A program made the translations under genes and the position numbers. From Bin87 sp965115825 (GTDB lineage Bacteria > Chloroflexota > Dehalococcoidia > Lucifugimonadales > UBA3495), in NCBI GenBank assembly GCA_965115825.1, contig OZ220464.1:1116001-1180000 (forward strand): a DNA stretch of 64,000 bases, given 5' to 3'. Under the pieces are notes generated by a model, which was not told where the DNA came from, made no database searches, and saw nothing but the letters and a program-made list of their open reading frames with translations. Below are positions 41,290-49,887 of this stretch, in pieces (position 1 is the first letter of the stretch; every line of letters starts with the position of its first letter).

Positions 41290-41653
41290 GTCAGAATCAG
41301 GATTTACCGGATTTTGGGATTTTCAGGATGGGGGTTGTGGTGTGCGGCGTCGGAGGGGGGATGGGGGTTGGCGGCGGGGGATTGTCTGAATTGGGATTTA
41401 TGGGATTTTAGGATTTTCAGGATAGGGGATCTGGGGTGCGGCGTGGGAGGGGAGATGGGGGTTGGCGGTGGGGGATTGTCTGAATTGGGATTTACCGGAT
41501 TTTGGGGATTTTCAGGATTGGGGTTTTCGGGCTGGGGGTGGGTTGCGACCGCGTATTGGGTACAGGTTGGCGTTCTATCGGTGGGGTATTCGGGTGGGGT
41601 GGGTGGCGGGTTTGTCAGAATCAGGATTTACGGGATTTTGGGATTTACAGGAT
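41290..41653 (+). repeat. Four-copy array of GTCAGAATCAGGATT-type repeat, period 94 bp
   Basis: Copies begin at 41290, 41384, 41478 and 41614 (intervals 94, 94, 136). Each contains GTCWGAAT followed by GGATTT, GGATTTT and TTTCAGGAT blocks, with G-rich spacers between. The first copy directly abuts element R2; the reverse complement of one copy abuts R1 at 15164-15206. Confidence 0.85.
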
Positions 41654-41804
41654 TGGGGGTTTGGGCTGCGGGGGGATTGCAGCTCCGTATCAGGTAGTAG
41701 GATGGCGTTTCTTGCGGCGGGGTGACGTTTAAACTCCGCGAAAATTGGGCGGAAGCGGGTGGTGGCGGCAGTACACCGGCATTGCGAAGTATGTTATAAT
41801 GTAG
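41654..41804. other. Gap between repeat arrays
   Basis: No gene is supportable here. A TATAAT lies at 41795-41800, just before the 16-bp repeat array, without a matching -35; it could start the transcript of the secreted-protein gene, in which case the repeats begin the leader RNA. Confidence 0.4.
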
Positions 41805-41955
41805 ACAGACAGCGCGCGCCACAGACAGCGCGCGCCACAGACAGCGCGCGCCACAGACAGCGCGCGCCACAGACAGCGCGCGCCACAGACAGCGCGCGCC
41901 ACAGACAGCGCGCGCCACAGACAGCGCGCGCCACAGACAGCGCGCGCCACAGACA
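41805..41955 (+). repeat. 16-bp perfect tandem repeat, nine full copies
   Basis: The unit ACAGACAGCGCGCGCC is repeated nine times without a mismatch (41805-41948) plus 7 bases. The array lies about 220 bp before the secreted-protein start, just downstream of TATAAT, and is followed by AAGGAAGGAGG with a 5-codon frame (MHLSS). Perfect identity implies recent expansion. Confidence 0.95.
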
Positions 41956-42173
41956 AGGAAGGAGGCGCGCGTTGATGCATCTGTCCAGCTGATGGAACCG
42001 GCGCCGGCCGGCTCGCTTTGAGCCGATGCCGGCTTGTTGCGTTTCCGTCCCGTAAGCCTTCCACCGTTCCGCTCCGACGCCGGCTTTGCTGTGCGGGAGC
42101 GAATGATGTCGGAGGCAATTCAACTGACAACCCTTGAAAGGCAACCTCAACCTCAGTGAGGAGATTCTGTCAA

Positions 42174-45100
42174 ATGCGAAGCAAAATGAGAAAACTAACT
42201 TGGTCGGCGCCGCTAGTGGCGGCTTTGGCCGTGGTGGGCGCGTTGGCGCTTTTTGGCGTGGGGGCTTTGCCCAATGTGGGCGTTGCCGACGCTCAGGCTA
42301 ACCGGTGTGCGGATGGCGGGGCGGGCTTTATTACTGCTCCGACTACGGCGCCGGCGGCGCCTACGGTGACGGCGCGCAATATGGCAATGGCGGTTACGAT
42401 TGCCGCTCCGGCGAGCAACGCCGATGCGACCGTGCTGGGCAGCCCGGAATATACCGGGTTCGACCTGCAATACCGGAAGGGCAGTTCGGGAACGTGGATG
42501 GCCTTTACGGGGACGATTACGCTGAACACGCGGGATCTGTCCGGGGCGGCGCTGATTACCGGGTTGGAGAACGGCGCTACGTACAACGTGCGGGTACGGG
42601 TTACGTGCGGCCCGGGAACCGGGGAATGGAGCGCGGCTTCGGGCGATGCGACGCCGGCGGCGACCGTGCCCGGCAAGGTGCGGAATTTGAAAGCGGTGCA
42701 AACGGGTTACATTAAAGGGGCGGACAGTAGTAGGTGGATCGCTGACATAGCCTTCGTCGTCCTAGAATGGGATCCGCCGGCGGACGATGGAGGAAGCCCG
42801 GTTACCAGCTACAAGTTCGAGACATTCAAAGGTGGAACGGGAAATAGCATAGGCAGCCTGACCAAGCTCGCTTACCTTTCAGTCGCTGAATGGAAGAACC
42901 CGGACGCCGCCAGTAGAGGCGGTGATATCACCGACGTGATACTTTCTACCGGCACTAGAAATGCTGCCCCTAATCAGTGGATGAGGTTCAAGGCGGCTGC
43001 CACCAACACTGTAGGAACAGGGGCCGAGGAAATGGTTGACATCCGGCTCGACGCCGATTTGGAACAGAAGGTGGAACCCTTATCCAATGACTACCAGAAT
43101 GCCACGATTGAGTCGGACAGCACCACATCCGGCGCGGCGTCTAAGCTGACGGTGAAGCTGATTAACACTTGGCCCGGCTTGCCGGTGGGGGCCAGCGTGG
43201 TGCTGTTCCTGGAAGACGACTTCCAGGTGCCCGATTCCATTCCGGCCGGCTCGGTCTATTTCGTGGCCAATTCTCCCCGCACCACCTCCACGGGCAATGG
43301 CGCGCCGGTGTACGCTACGGAGCCGCCGGAGATTGAAACCGATGACTACTTTGATGACGACAAGGACGACATCAGCATCCGGGTTCGCCTCCCCGATATG
43401 TGCCAGGGAGACTCAGACGCCTGCGACGGCCCCAATGGGACCTTATATCAGCAGGATCTGACCATGGTCATCCTGAGCAGTTCGGGCATCAGGAATCCAT
43501 CCGAAGCGGGGCAACACACGGTAGCATACACTATGCTGGGCTTTAACGATGATGTCCCCGGCACGATAGGTCTGGGCGGGGGGCAGATACCGCGGATTAA
43601 GGATGCCAACGGCATGGAACGCAGCGCCGCCAGCCTTGCTGGCAATCTGCCTCCCCGGAAAGGCGTGTACCTGACGACGCTGGCCAAAATCTCACTGTCG
43701 GATGCGGATGGCGAGCGGGGAGACGAGGTTACAGTTACCGGCAGCGGGTTCAACAACGGGGTTTCGGCGGCGGCTTACGTGAACCAGCGGATGGCCGCGC
43801 GGTTCGCCGTGGCGCAGTGGTGGGAGACGCTGAACTGCGCCGGCATGAAAGCCGCTATGGGGCCCGGAGCAGGCCAGGAGTTTTGCTTCCACTACACGCT
43901 GGACACTGCCGCGATGACTTACACGGTGGCCGACAAGGACAAGGCGTCCAGCGACAAGGTGTTTGCCCGGCATCTGTGCGATGTGGGCATCATTGGCAAG
44001 GGAGAGCGGGTCGCCAGCGCTACCGTGGGCAGCGATGATCGGGTTGCCATTCCCGTTACCGTTACGGTGCCGACGTTCAAGCCGGGCAACGACAACCTCA
44101 TCTGCGTGGCGGATGGCGAGGGTCGTTCCTCCGGCGCGGATTATGAGGACTTTGAGCTGCTGCCGTCCGTCCGGGTGTCGCCTGCTGAGGCCGCTGTCGG
44201 GGATACGATAACGGTCTTTGCGCAGGACTTTCCTACGCAGGGGGCCGGGTTCATGGAGTTGAAACTCGCAGGGCAGACTGTGATGAAGAGCGGAGCCGGG
44301 GACGACAACGTTGGCGCGGTGTCGCTGGTCAGCGTGTCGTCCACCAGCATCAGCTCGGACGGTTCGGCAACGGCGACGTTTGATTTGCCGCCGCACATCA
44401 ACGGCGTGGCCTTGGAAGGCACCGTGCGGATTGACGCCAAGTGGGGCGACAAGTCCGAGGACGCCAAGGTTACCATCCAGTCGGCGGTGCTCAACGTGAG
44501 CCAGCCGTCAGCGCGGCCCAACGAGATGGTTACGCTGACCTGCGTGGGCTTCGGGTCGGGTTCCGGCAACGCCATTATGGCGGAGAACATTACCTTGGAC
44601 GGTGTGCCTTTGAAGGTGCATTCGGATTCGTTGGACAGCGATGGGGAGGTTCCCGTTTCCAGCGCCGGTAGGTGCGTCTTCGCCGTGGCCGTCTGGCCGG
44701 AGGCTGACGGCGGCGCCAACCCGGCTTTGACGCCGGGCGCCCATACCATCAAGGTCGTTGACCAGAACGGCTACACCGGCAGCGTGGTTATCACCATCCC
44801 GGAGCCTGACGTGAAGGTTACGCCGGCCGTGGCCGGGCCTCGGGATGTGGTTACCATCTCCGGGGAGAATTGGCTGGTGGACAACCCGGACAGCACCCGG
44901 CTGGATGCTATTACCATCACCGTTACCGATGGTGAACGGGAGCGGGAGTACAGCCAGTACGCCGATGGCACCGGGCGCTGGTTCGTTGAGCATCAGGTTA
45001 GCGGGGCGGTGAGCATTCCGTCCACCAGCCGGATTGAGGCCAAGTACAGCGATTTGGTTCGCTTGGGTGAGTACGCGGTGCCGGCGTCCATCATCACGAT

Positions 45101-45626
45101 TGAGCCTGGGGAGTGCCAGCCGGGCGACAGCGTGATGCTGACTGCATCCCGGCTGCCGGTGCATTCCCGCATCGACCGGGTTGAAATCGGCGGGCGCGAT
45201 GTGAAGCCTACCGGGGCGCCCAGCACCGACGGCGACGGCGCCGTTACCGTGGCGGGCGTCGTCTGTCCGGGTCTGGATGAAGGCCGGTACAGCGTGCTGC
45301 TGGAAGTTGAAGAGACCGTGGCCATCGGCGAGCTGGCGATACTGTCTGAGGGGCCCTTGGGGCAGGAGACGCCGGTAGCCGAAGCCCTAGCCCCGCTGGG
45401 CGACAGTCTGGCGGCGGTGTTCTACTTTGACGGCATCGGCAAGGAATGGCTGTTCTACGACAGCCGCCCGGAGTTCGCGGAGCTGAACACCTTGACGGAG
45501 CTGGTGGCGGGCGAACCCTACTGGGTTCTGGTCACCGAGGACGTTGAGGACGTAGCGCTGGGCGGCAAGAGCCGCAGCCTGACGTGCAGCGCCGGCGGCA
45601 ACTGCTGGAACCTGATGGTCTGGTAG
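42174..45626 (+). CDS. Large secreted surface protein with Fn3 and TIG/IPT-like repeats
   Basis: A 1150-residue exported protein with signal peptide (WSAPLVAALAVVGALALFGV, cleavage near VADAQA). Two fibronectin-III-like domains (about 55-165 and 170-290; GLENGATYNVRVRV is typical), a less clear middle region, then about five immunoglobulin-like TIG/IPT repeats, each opening V-x-P/L-x-x-A-x-x-G/R-D-x-V-T-V-x-G (for example ADGERGDEVTVTGSGFNNG and PGECQPGDSVMLTASRL). The C-terminus (LAAVFYFDGIGKEWLFYD, LVAGEPYWVLVTED) looks like a capping domain. The ATG at 42174 follows GAGGAG. Probably cell-surface adhesion or matrix. The second Fn3 domain (bases 42715-43080) is less GC-rich than the rest. 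Confidence 0.82.
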   Translation: MRSKMRKLTWSAPLVAALAVVGALALFGVGALPNVGVADAQANRCADGGAGFITAPTTAPAAPTVTARNMAMAVTIAAPASNADATVLGSPEYTGFDLQYRKGSSGTWMAFTGTITLNTRDLSGAALITGLENGATYNVRVRVTCGPGTGEWSAASGDATPAATVPGKVRNLKAVQTGYIKGADSSRWIADIAFVVLEWDPPADDGGSPVTSYKFETFKGGTGNSIGSLTKLAYLSVAEWKNPDAASRGGDITDVILSTGTRNAAPNQWMRFKAAATNTVGTGAEEMVDIRLDADLEQKVEPLSNDYQNATIESDSTTSGAASKLTVKLINTWPGLPVGASVVLFLEDDFQVPDSIPAGSVYFVANSPRTTSTGNGAPVYATEPPEIETDDYFDDDKDDISIRVRLPDMCQGDSDACDGPNGTLYQQDLTMVILSSSGIRNPSEAGQHTVAYTMLGFNDDVPGTIGLGGGQIPRIKDANGMERSAASLAGNLPPRKGVYLTTLAKISLSDADGERGDEVTVTGSGFNNGVSAAAYVNQRMAARFAVAQWWETLNCAGMKAAMGPGAGQEFCFHYTLDTAAMTYTVADKDKASSDKVFARHLCDVGIIGKGERVASATVGSDDRVAIPVTVTVPTFKPGNDNLICVADGEGRSSGADYEDFELLPSVRVSPAEAAVGDTITVFAQDFPTQGAGFMELKLAGQTVMKSGAGDDNVGAVSLVSVSSTSISSDGSATATFDLPPHINGVALEGTVRIDAKWGDKSEDAKVTIQSAVLNVSQPSARPNEMVTLTCVGFGSGSGNAIMAENITLDGVPLKVHSDSLDSDGEVPVSSAGRCVFAVAVWPEADGGANPALTPGAHTIKVVDQNGYTGSVVITIPEPDVKVTPAVAGPRDVVTISGENWLVDNPDSTRLDAITITVTDGEREREYSQYADGTGRWFVEHQVSGAVSIPSTSRIEAKYSDLVRLGEYAVPASIITIEPGECQPGDSVMLTASRLPVHSRIDRVEIGGRDVKPTGAPSTDGDGAVTVAGVVCPGLDEGRYSVLLEVEETVAIGELAILSEGPLGQETPVAEALAPLGDSLAAVFYFDGIGKEWLFYDSRPEFAELNTLTELVAGEPYWVLVTEDVEDVALGGKSRSLTCSAGGNCWNLMVW

Positions 45627-45665
45627 GCGGACAAACCGCTGCGCTTACCAGGTGGTCGGGAAATT

Positions 45666-45709
45666 GCGCCCCTCTCCCTCAGCAACGAGGGAGAGGGGCG
45701 CTTCTGTTT
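45666..45709 (+). terminator. Strong hairpin terminator after the secreted-protein gene
   Basis: GCGCCCCTCTCCCTC (45666-45680) pairs perfectly with GAGGGAGAGGGGCGC (45687-45701), loop AGCAAC, followed by TTCTGTTT. Confidence 0.88.
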
Positions 45710-46239
45710 AAGGGTGAGTAGAGGTGAGTGGAGCGGAAGGGTTAGGATAGGATGGATGAAGTTGCTGGGTTTGGGCTTTTGCCGGAACGACGGGGGAGTG
45801 GAGGCGGAGTGTCGGGCGAGAGGATGGCGCGATAGTAAGGATGGGTGGGAATGACGACGGAGGGAGTGGGTTCGGGCTTGCGCCGGAACTACGGGGGAAT
45901 GTGGCGGGAGTGTCCGGCGAGGGGATGGCGCGACAGTGGGAATGCGGGGGAATGTAGGACTGCCTTTCGAGGGAATTGCGGTGTGAAAGGGGCGGAGTCG
46001 GTCGGCTGGATGGGGATGATGCGACGGTGGGGATAGGGTGAGAATGACCGGGGTGTGGGTTCCGGCTTTTGCAGGCAGGAACGACGGTTTGGGGGACGGA
46101 GTGTCGGTGGAAGGGAATGGGGGGCGATGGCGGGAGCGGGCGGTTTTGGGTGTTGGCTGGGGCATTTGCCGCTTGATGGGGGCTATGTTATACTTTGGCG
46201 GCATTTTGCGCCAACCCGGAATTTGAGGCAGGATAGTTT
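45710..46239. repeat. G-rich non-coding stretch with a 100-bp imperfect direct repeat
   Basis: No gene is supportable. A block starting TTGGGCTTTTGCCGGAA at 45771 recurs at 45871 (TTCGGGCTTGCGCCGGAA) with matching GGATGGCGCGA and GGAATG further along; a third weaker copy begins near 46053. Just before rpsB lies a possible -10 (TATACT, about 46190) for the ribosomal-protein operon. Confidence 0.55.
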
Positions 46240-47121
46240 ATGGTACAAGCCTTGGAACGCCCAGCGGAAGCTGCGACGACGCCCGCCGCATCGCCGGCCC
46301 CCGCTTTGGAACCGATTACGATGAAGTCGCTGCTGGAGGCCGGCGTTCATTTCGGCCATCAGACCAGGCGGTGGAATCCGCGGATGCGCCGCTACATTTT
46401 CACGCAGCGCAATGGCATCCACATTATCGATTTGCAGCAGACGATGGGCCTCATCAGCGACGCATATAGGGCGATGGTGGAGGTGGCCGCGTCGGGCGGG
46501 AAGGTGCTGTTCGTGGGGACGAAGAAGCAGGCGCAGGACGTGATTGCCTCGGAAGCGGAGCGCACGGGTCAATGGTACGTGAACCAGCGCTGGCTGGGCG
46601 GAACCTTGACCAATTTCCAGACCATCAAAGGGCGCATCGATCACATGAAGCGCTTGCAGGAGCAGCGGGATTCCGGGTATTTGGCCCGATTGCCGAAGAA
46701 GGAAATTGTCAGCCTGACGCATACGCTGAACAAGCTGGAAAAGTACTTCACCGGCTTGCGGAATATGGACCGGCTGCCGGCGGCCCTGTTCGTCATAGAC
46801 ATCGGGAAGGAAGACATCTGCATTGCCGAGGCGCAGCGGTTGAACATACCAATTTTTGCCATCGTGGATACGGACTGCGATCCGGGGAAGGTTACCCATG
46901 CGATGCCGGGCAACGATGATGCGGTGCGCTCCATTCGCCTTATCACCGGGCGCATGGCGTCGGCGATTGAGGAGGGACTGGCGCAGCGGGAGGCGATGAT
47001 GGCGGCGGAATCCGAACCGAGCAGCGGGGAGGAAGCGCCGGCGGAGGGCTCGGCGTCTTTCAGCAGCACGGTTACGCTGGAAGAGCTGGGTCAGATGATG
47101 TCGGCCCGCCCGCTGGAATAG
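46240..47121 (+). CDS. rpsB: 30S ribosomal protein S2
   Basis: A 293-residue small-subunit protein. MKSLLEAGVHFGHQTRRWNP, IHIIDLQQT, GGKVLFVGTKKQAQ, QRWLGGTLTNFQTI, FVIDIGKEDICIAEA and IPIFAIVDTDCDP are canonical. It carries an N-terminal Pro/Ala-rich extension of about 25 residues and a C-terminal Glu/Ser-rich extension of about 45 residues beyond the core. It heads the conserved cluster with tsf, pyrH, frr, uppS, cdsA, dxr and rseP. Confidence 0.97.
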   Translation: MVQALERPAEAATTPAASPAPALEPITMKSLLEAGVHFGHQTRRWNPRMRRYIFTQRNGIHIIDLQQTMGLISDAYRAMVEVAASGGKVLFVGTKKQAQDVIASEAERTGQWYVNQRWLGGTLTNFQTIKGRIDHMKRLQEQRDSGYLARLPKKEIVSLTHTLNKLEKYFTGLRNMDRLPAALFVIDIGKEDICIAEAQRLNIPIFAIVDTDCDPGKVTHAMPGNDDAVRSIRLITGRMASAIEEGLAQREAMMAAESEPSSGEEAPAEGSASFSSTVTLEELGQMMSARPLE

Positions 47122-47140
47122 CAAGGGGAAGGCGATACCG

Positions 47141-47166
47141 GGGTTCCCGCCGGCGCGGGGATGACG
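47141..47166 (+). repeat. REP-like palindrome
   Basis: GTTCCCGCCGGCGCGGGGAT, same family as at 23652 and 26141, in the opposite orientation. It lies between rpsB and tsf. Confidence 0.65.
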
Positions 47167-47211
47167 TTTATGATGCCGGAATGATGATCAGGATACCAGG
47201 AGGGCTACGAA

Positions 47212-47718
47212 TTGCCTGCGGTTACAGTTGAACTAATAAAAACGCTGCGCGAACAGACGGGAGCGGGGATCAGCGACTGCAAGAAAGCGCTGGAGGACAG
47301 CGCCGGCGACCTGGATAAGGCGGCGGAGGCGTTACGGCAGAGGGGCTTTGAGCAGGCGGCCAAGCGCGCCGACCGTGAAACGTCGCAGGGATTGGTCGAG
47401 TCTTATATCCACACCGGCGGCCGGGTTGGAGCGCTGGTGCAGTTGGGCTGCGAGACTGACTTTGTGGCGCGGACTGATGAGTTCCGGGCGTTGGCGCATG
47501 ACATCGCAATGCAAGTGGCGGCAATGTCGCCGGTGTATTTGAGCGAGGAGGAGAAGGAGGAAGGGGACGACCGGCCGGCGGCTCAGGTGTGTCTGCTGCA
47601 ACAGCCTTTTATCAAAGACGGCTCGCGGACGCTAGCGGATCTGGTGCGCGAAACCGCTGCGCAGACGGGTGAGAATGTGCGGATAGTGCATTTCCGACGT
47701 TTGGCTTTGGGGGAGTAA
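47212..47718 (+). CDS. tsf: Elongation factor Ts, short form
   Basis: Nucleotide exchange factor for EF-Tu. The 168 residues contain the UBA-like N-terminus (LIKTLREQTGAGISDCKKAL) and the core with ETDFVARTDEFRALAHDIAMQ, which contacts EF-Tu; the C-terminal coiled-coil module of longer bacterial versions is absent, as in other short forms. It starts with TTG at 47212, supported by GGAGG 8-9 bp upstream and by the conserved start P-A-V-T-V-E-L. Confidence 0.95.
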   Translation: MPAVTVELIKTLREQTGAGISDCKKALEDSAGDLDKAAEALRQRGFEQAAKRADRETSQGLVESYIHTGGRVGALVQLGCETDFVARTDEFRALAHDIAMQVAAMSPVYLSEEEKEEGDDRPAAQVCLLQQPFIKDGSRTLADLVRETAAQTGENVRIVHFRRLALGE

Positions 47719-47789
47719 CCCGCCGGTTGCGGATTGCCCTCTTTGCGGACGTCGGTTGAGTCGGGCCCAGCCAAACCCTGGTCAGAAAT

Positions 47790-48581
47790 ATGGTTACCGA
47801 CAGAGCCGGGGGTGAATCCGTTTATGGCCGGGTGCTGCTGAAAATCAGTGGGGAGTCGTTGCAGGGCGCAGGGCCGGAGACCATTGATCCGGAAGCAGTA
47901 GCGTATATCGCCGACCAGATAAGGGACACGCAGACTCGAGGGGTGGAGGTGGCCGTGGTGGTAGGCGGCGGCAACATCTGGCGCGGGACTACCGCTGAGA
48001 GGCAGGGGATGGAACGTTCCGCCGCCGATTACGCGGGGATGGTGGCGACTATCATCAACGGGTTGGCGCTGCAAGACGCTCTGGAACGGCGAGGCATCAC
48101 GACGCGCACGCAGTCAGCGCTGCCGATACAGGCGGTGGCGGAGCCGTACATTCGCCGGCGGGCAATCCGACATCTGGAGAAGGGGCGGGTGGTGCTTTTC
48201 TGCGCAGGGTCGGGAAACCCGTATATGTCCACGGACACGGCGTCGGCGCTGCGGGCGTTGGAAATCGGGGCGGACGTGCTGCTGATGGCGAAGAACGGAG
48301 TGGACGGCGTATATGATTCGGACCCGCGGGAGAATCCGCAGGCGGTGCGGTTCGGCAATCTGGAATACCTGGAAGCGGTGAATCGTAGATTGGAGGTGAT
48401 GGACGCGACGGCGATGACGCTGTGCATGGATAATCAGATGCCCATCATCGTATTTGATATATTTGACAGAGGCGCTATGAGGCGCATCCTGCAGGGCGAC
48501 GTGGTTGGAACCACGATTGACGACGGCAAGCAAAACGGCCAAGGCCAAGGAGGGGAGCAAAATGCCAGAGCGCAGGGGTAA
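47790..48581 (+). CDS. pyrH: Uridylate kinase
   Basis: Phosphorylates UMP to UDP for pyrimidine nucleotide synthesis; amino-acid-kinase fold. The 263 residues include VLLKISGESLQG (phosphate loop), VAVVVGGGNIWRG, DYAGMVATIINGLALQDALE and GSGNPYMSTDTASALRALEIGA in family order (cited here in part), and GVYDSDPRENPQA. The C-terminus is a Gly/Gln-rich extension of about 20 residues that runs 20 bp into frr. Second enzyme after tsf in the cluster. Confidence 0.96.
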   Translation: MVTDRAGGESVYGRVLLKISGESLQGAGPETIDPEAVAYIADQIRDTQTRGVEVAVVVGGGNIWRGTTAERQGMERSAADYAGMVATIINGLALQDALERRGITTRTQSALPIQAVAEPYIRRRAIRHLEKGRVVLFCAGSGNPYMSTDTASALRALEIGADVLLMAKNGVDGVYDSDPRENPQAVRFGNLEYLEAVNRRLEVMDATAMTLCMDNQMPIIVFDIFDRGAMRRILQGDVVGTTIDDGKQNGQGQGGEQNARAQG

Positions 48582-49164
48582 AGAAATCAGCAGCCAGGAT
48601 GAGAGGACGATTGAGGAAGTACTGAACGAAGCTGAACGCAAAATGGGGCAGTCGATTGAGGCGATGCGTCGGGACATCAGCACGCTGCGCACCGGTCGGG
48701 CGGCGCCGGCGCTTATTGAGGATCTGTCGGTGGACTATTACGGAACCGCTACGCCGCTGAAGCAGATAGCGTCAATTTCGGCGCCGGACGCGCGGGCGAT
48801 TATGGTGCAGCCGTGGGACAAGCAAGCGCTGCGGGATATTGAGCGGAGTCTGACGCAATCGGAGATGGGATTTAATCCATCCAACGACGGCAGCGTGATT
48901 ACCGTGCCGATACCGCCGCTGACTCAGGAGCGACGGCAGGAGATGGTGCGTTTATTGAAGCGCAAGGCGGAGGACAGCAAGGTAGCAGTGCGCAACGTGC
49001 GGCGGGACGGAGTGGACTCGCTGCGCAAAATGGAGCGGGACAAGGCGATTTCGCAGGATGAAAATCGGCGCAGCCAGGATGCTTTGCAGAAAACCACCGA
49101 CGCGCACATCAAGTCCATTGACGAAGTGACGGCGGCCAAAGAGGCGGAGATAATGGAGGTCTAG
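48562..49164 (+). CDS. frr: Ribosome recycling factor
   Basis: Splits post-termination ribosomes with EF-G. 200 residues. After a short variable head: EVLNEAERKMGQSIEAMRRD, STLRTGRAAPALIEDLSVDY, YGTATPLKQIASI, PDARAIMVQPWD, and the C-terminal helix with SIDEVTAAKEAEIMEV. The ATG at 48562 has AAGGAGGGG 6 bp upstream and lies 20 bp inside pyrH, so translation is coupled. Confidence 0.96.
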   Translation: MPERRGKEISSQDERTIEEVLNEAERKMGQSIEAMRRDISTLRTGRAAPALIEDLSVDYYGTATPLKQIASISAPDARAIMVQPWDKQALRDIERSLTQSEMGFNPSNDGSVITVPIPPLTQERRQEMVRLLKRKAEDSKVAVRNVRRDGVDSLRKMERDKAISQDENRRSQDALQKTTDAHIKSIDEVTAAKEAEIMEV

Positions 49165-49884
49165 TTGACTGACCCGATACCCGCCCACGTTGCCATCATT
49201 ATGGATGGCAACGGGCGTTGGGGGGCCCAACGCCGGCTGCCGCGTCACGCCGGCCACCGCAATGGGGTTGCCAATATCCAGCGGGTGGTGAAGGCATTAG
49301 GGGAGCGTGGCGTGACAGTGGTTACCCTTTACGCTTTTTCCACCGAAAACTGGCGTCGGCCCTCTGAAGAAGTGGATGCGTTGATGTCTATTCTGGCGGA
49401 GGAGATCGAACCGCAGACCCGGGAGCTGCATGAGGCCGGCGTCCGGCTGGTTCATTTGGGCGACCCGGCTCCGCTGGATGCCGGGCTGCAACGCGCCATT
49501 GCAAAGGCGCAGGAAGTAACCAGAGACAACACGGCGGCAACTCTCAACATCGCGTTTAACTACGGGGGCCGCGATGAGATTCTGCGGGCGGTGCGGCGTA
49601 TGCTGGCCGACGGAGTGGCGCCGGAGCGGGTGGATGAGAGTTTATTCAGCCGCTACCTGTACACTGAAGGCTGCCCCGATCCGGACTTGATAATACGAAC
49701 CGGCGGGGAGCAGCGGCTGAGCAATTTTTTGCTGTGGCAGGCGGCCTACAGTGAGTATTACCATACTCCGGTCCTTTGGCCGGACGTGGACGCGGTTGAA
49801 CTGGACCGGGCACTGGCGGCATACCGGCAGAGACGGCGCCGCTTTGGCGCGCTGGATACTGCATCGCATACTGGTGAGAGGTAA
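49165..49884 (+). CDS. uppS: Isoprenyl transferase (undecaprenyl diphosphate synthase type)
   Basis: Cis-prenyltransferase making the C55 lipid carrier for cell-wall glycans from farnesyl diphosphate and IPP. 239 residues with HVAIIMDGNGRWGAQRR (catalytic Asp), GHRNGVANI, TLYAFSTENWRRP, LNIAFNYGGRDEI and DLIIRTGGEQRLSNFLLWQ. It begins at TTG directly after the frr stop. It is followed 3 bp later by cdsA. Confidence 0.95.
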   Translation: MTDPIPAHVAIIMDGNGRWGAQRRLPRHAGHRNGVANIQRVVKALGERGVTVVTLYAFSTENWRRPSEEVDALMSILAEEIEPQTRELHEAGVRLVHLGDPAPLDAGLQRAIAKAQEVTRDNTAATLNIAFNYGGRDEILRAVRRMLADGVAPERVDESLFSRYLYTEGCPDPDLIIRTGGEQRLSNFLLWQAAYSEYYHTPVLWPDVDAVELDRALAAYRQRRRRFGALDTASHTGER

Positions 49885-49887
49885 CTC

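Noticed and set aside
41805..41955. Possible CRISPR array
   Set aside because: Units are contiguous 16-mers without spacers, and no cas gene is present.
41628..42130. Minus- and plus-strand frames rich in CGARCLWRALSVAR or RAPQTARATDSARH repeats
   Set aside because: They are translations of the 16-bp non-coding tandem repeat; three frames remain open because the unit contains no stop.
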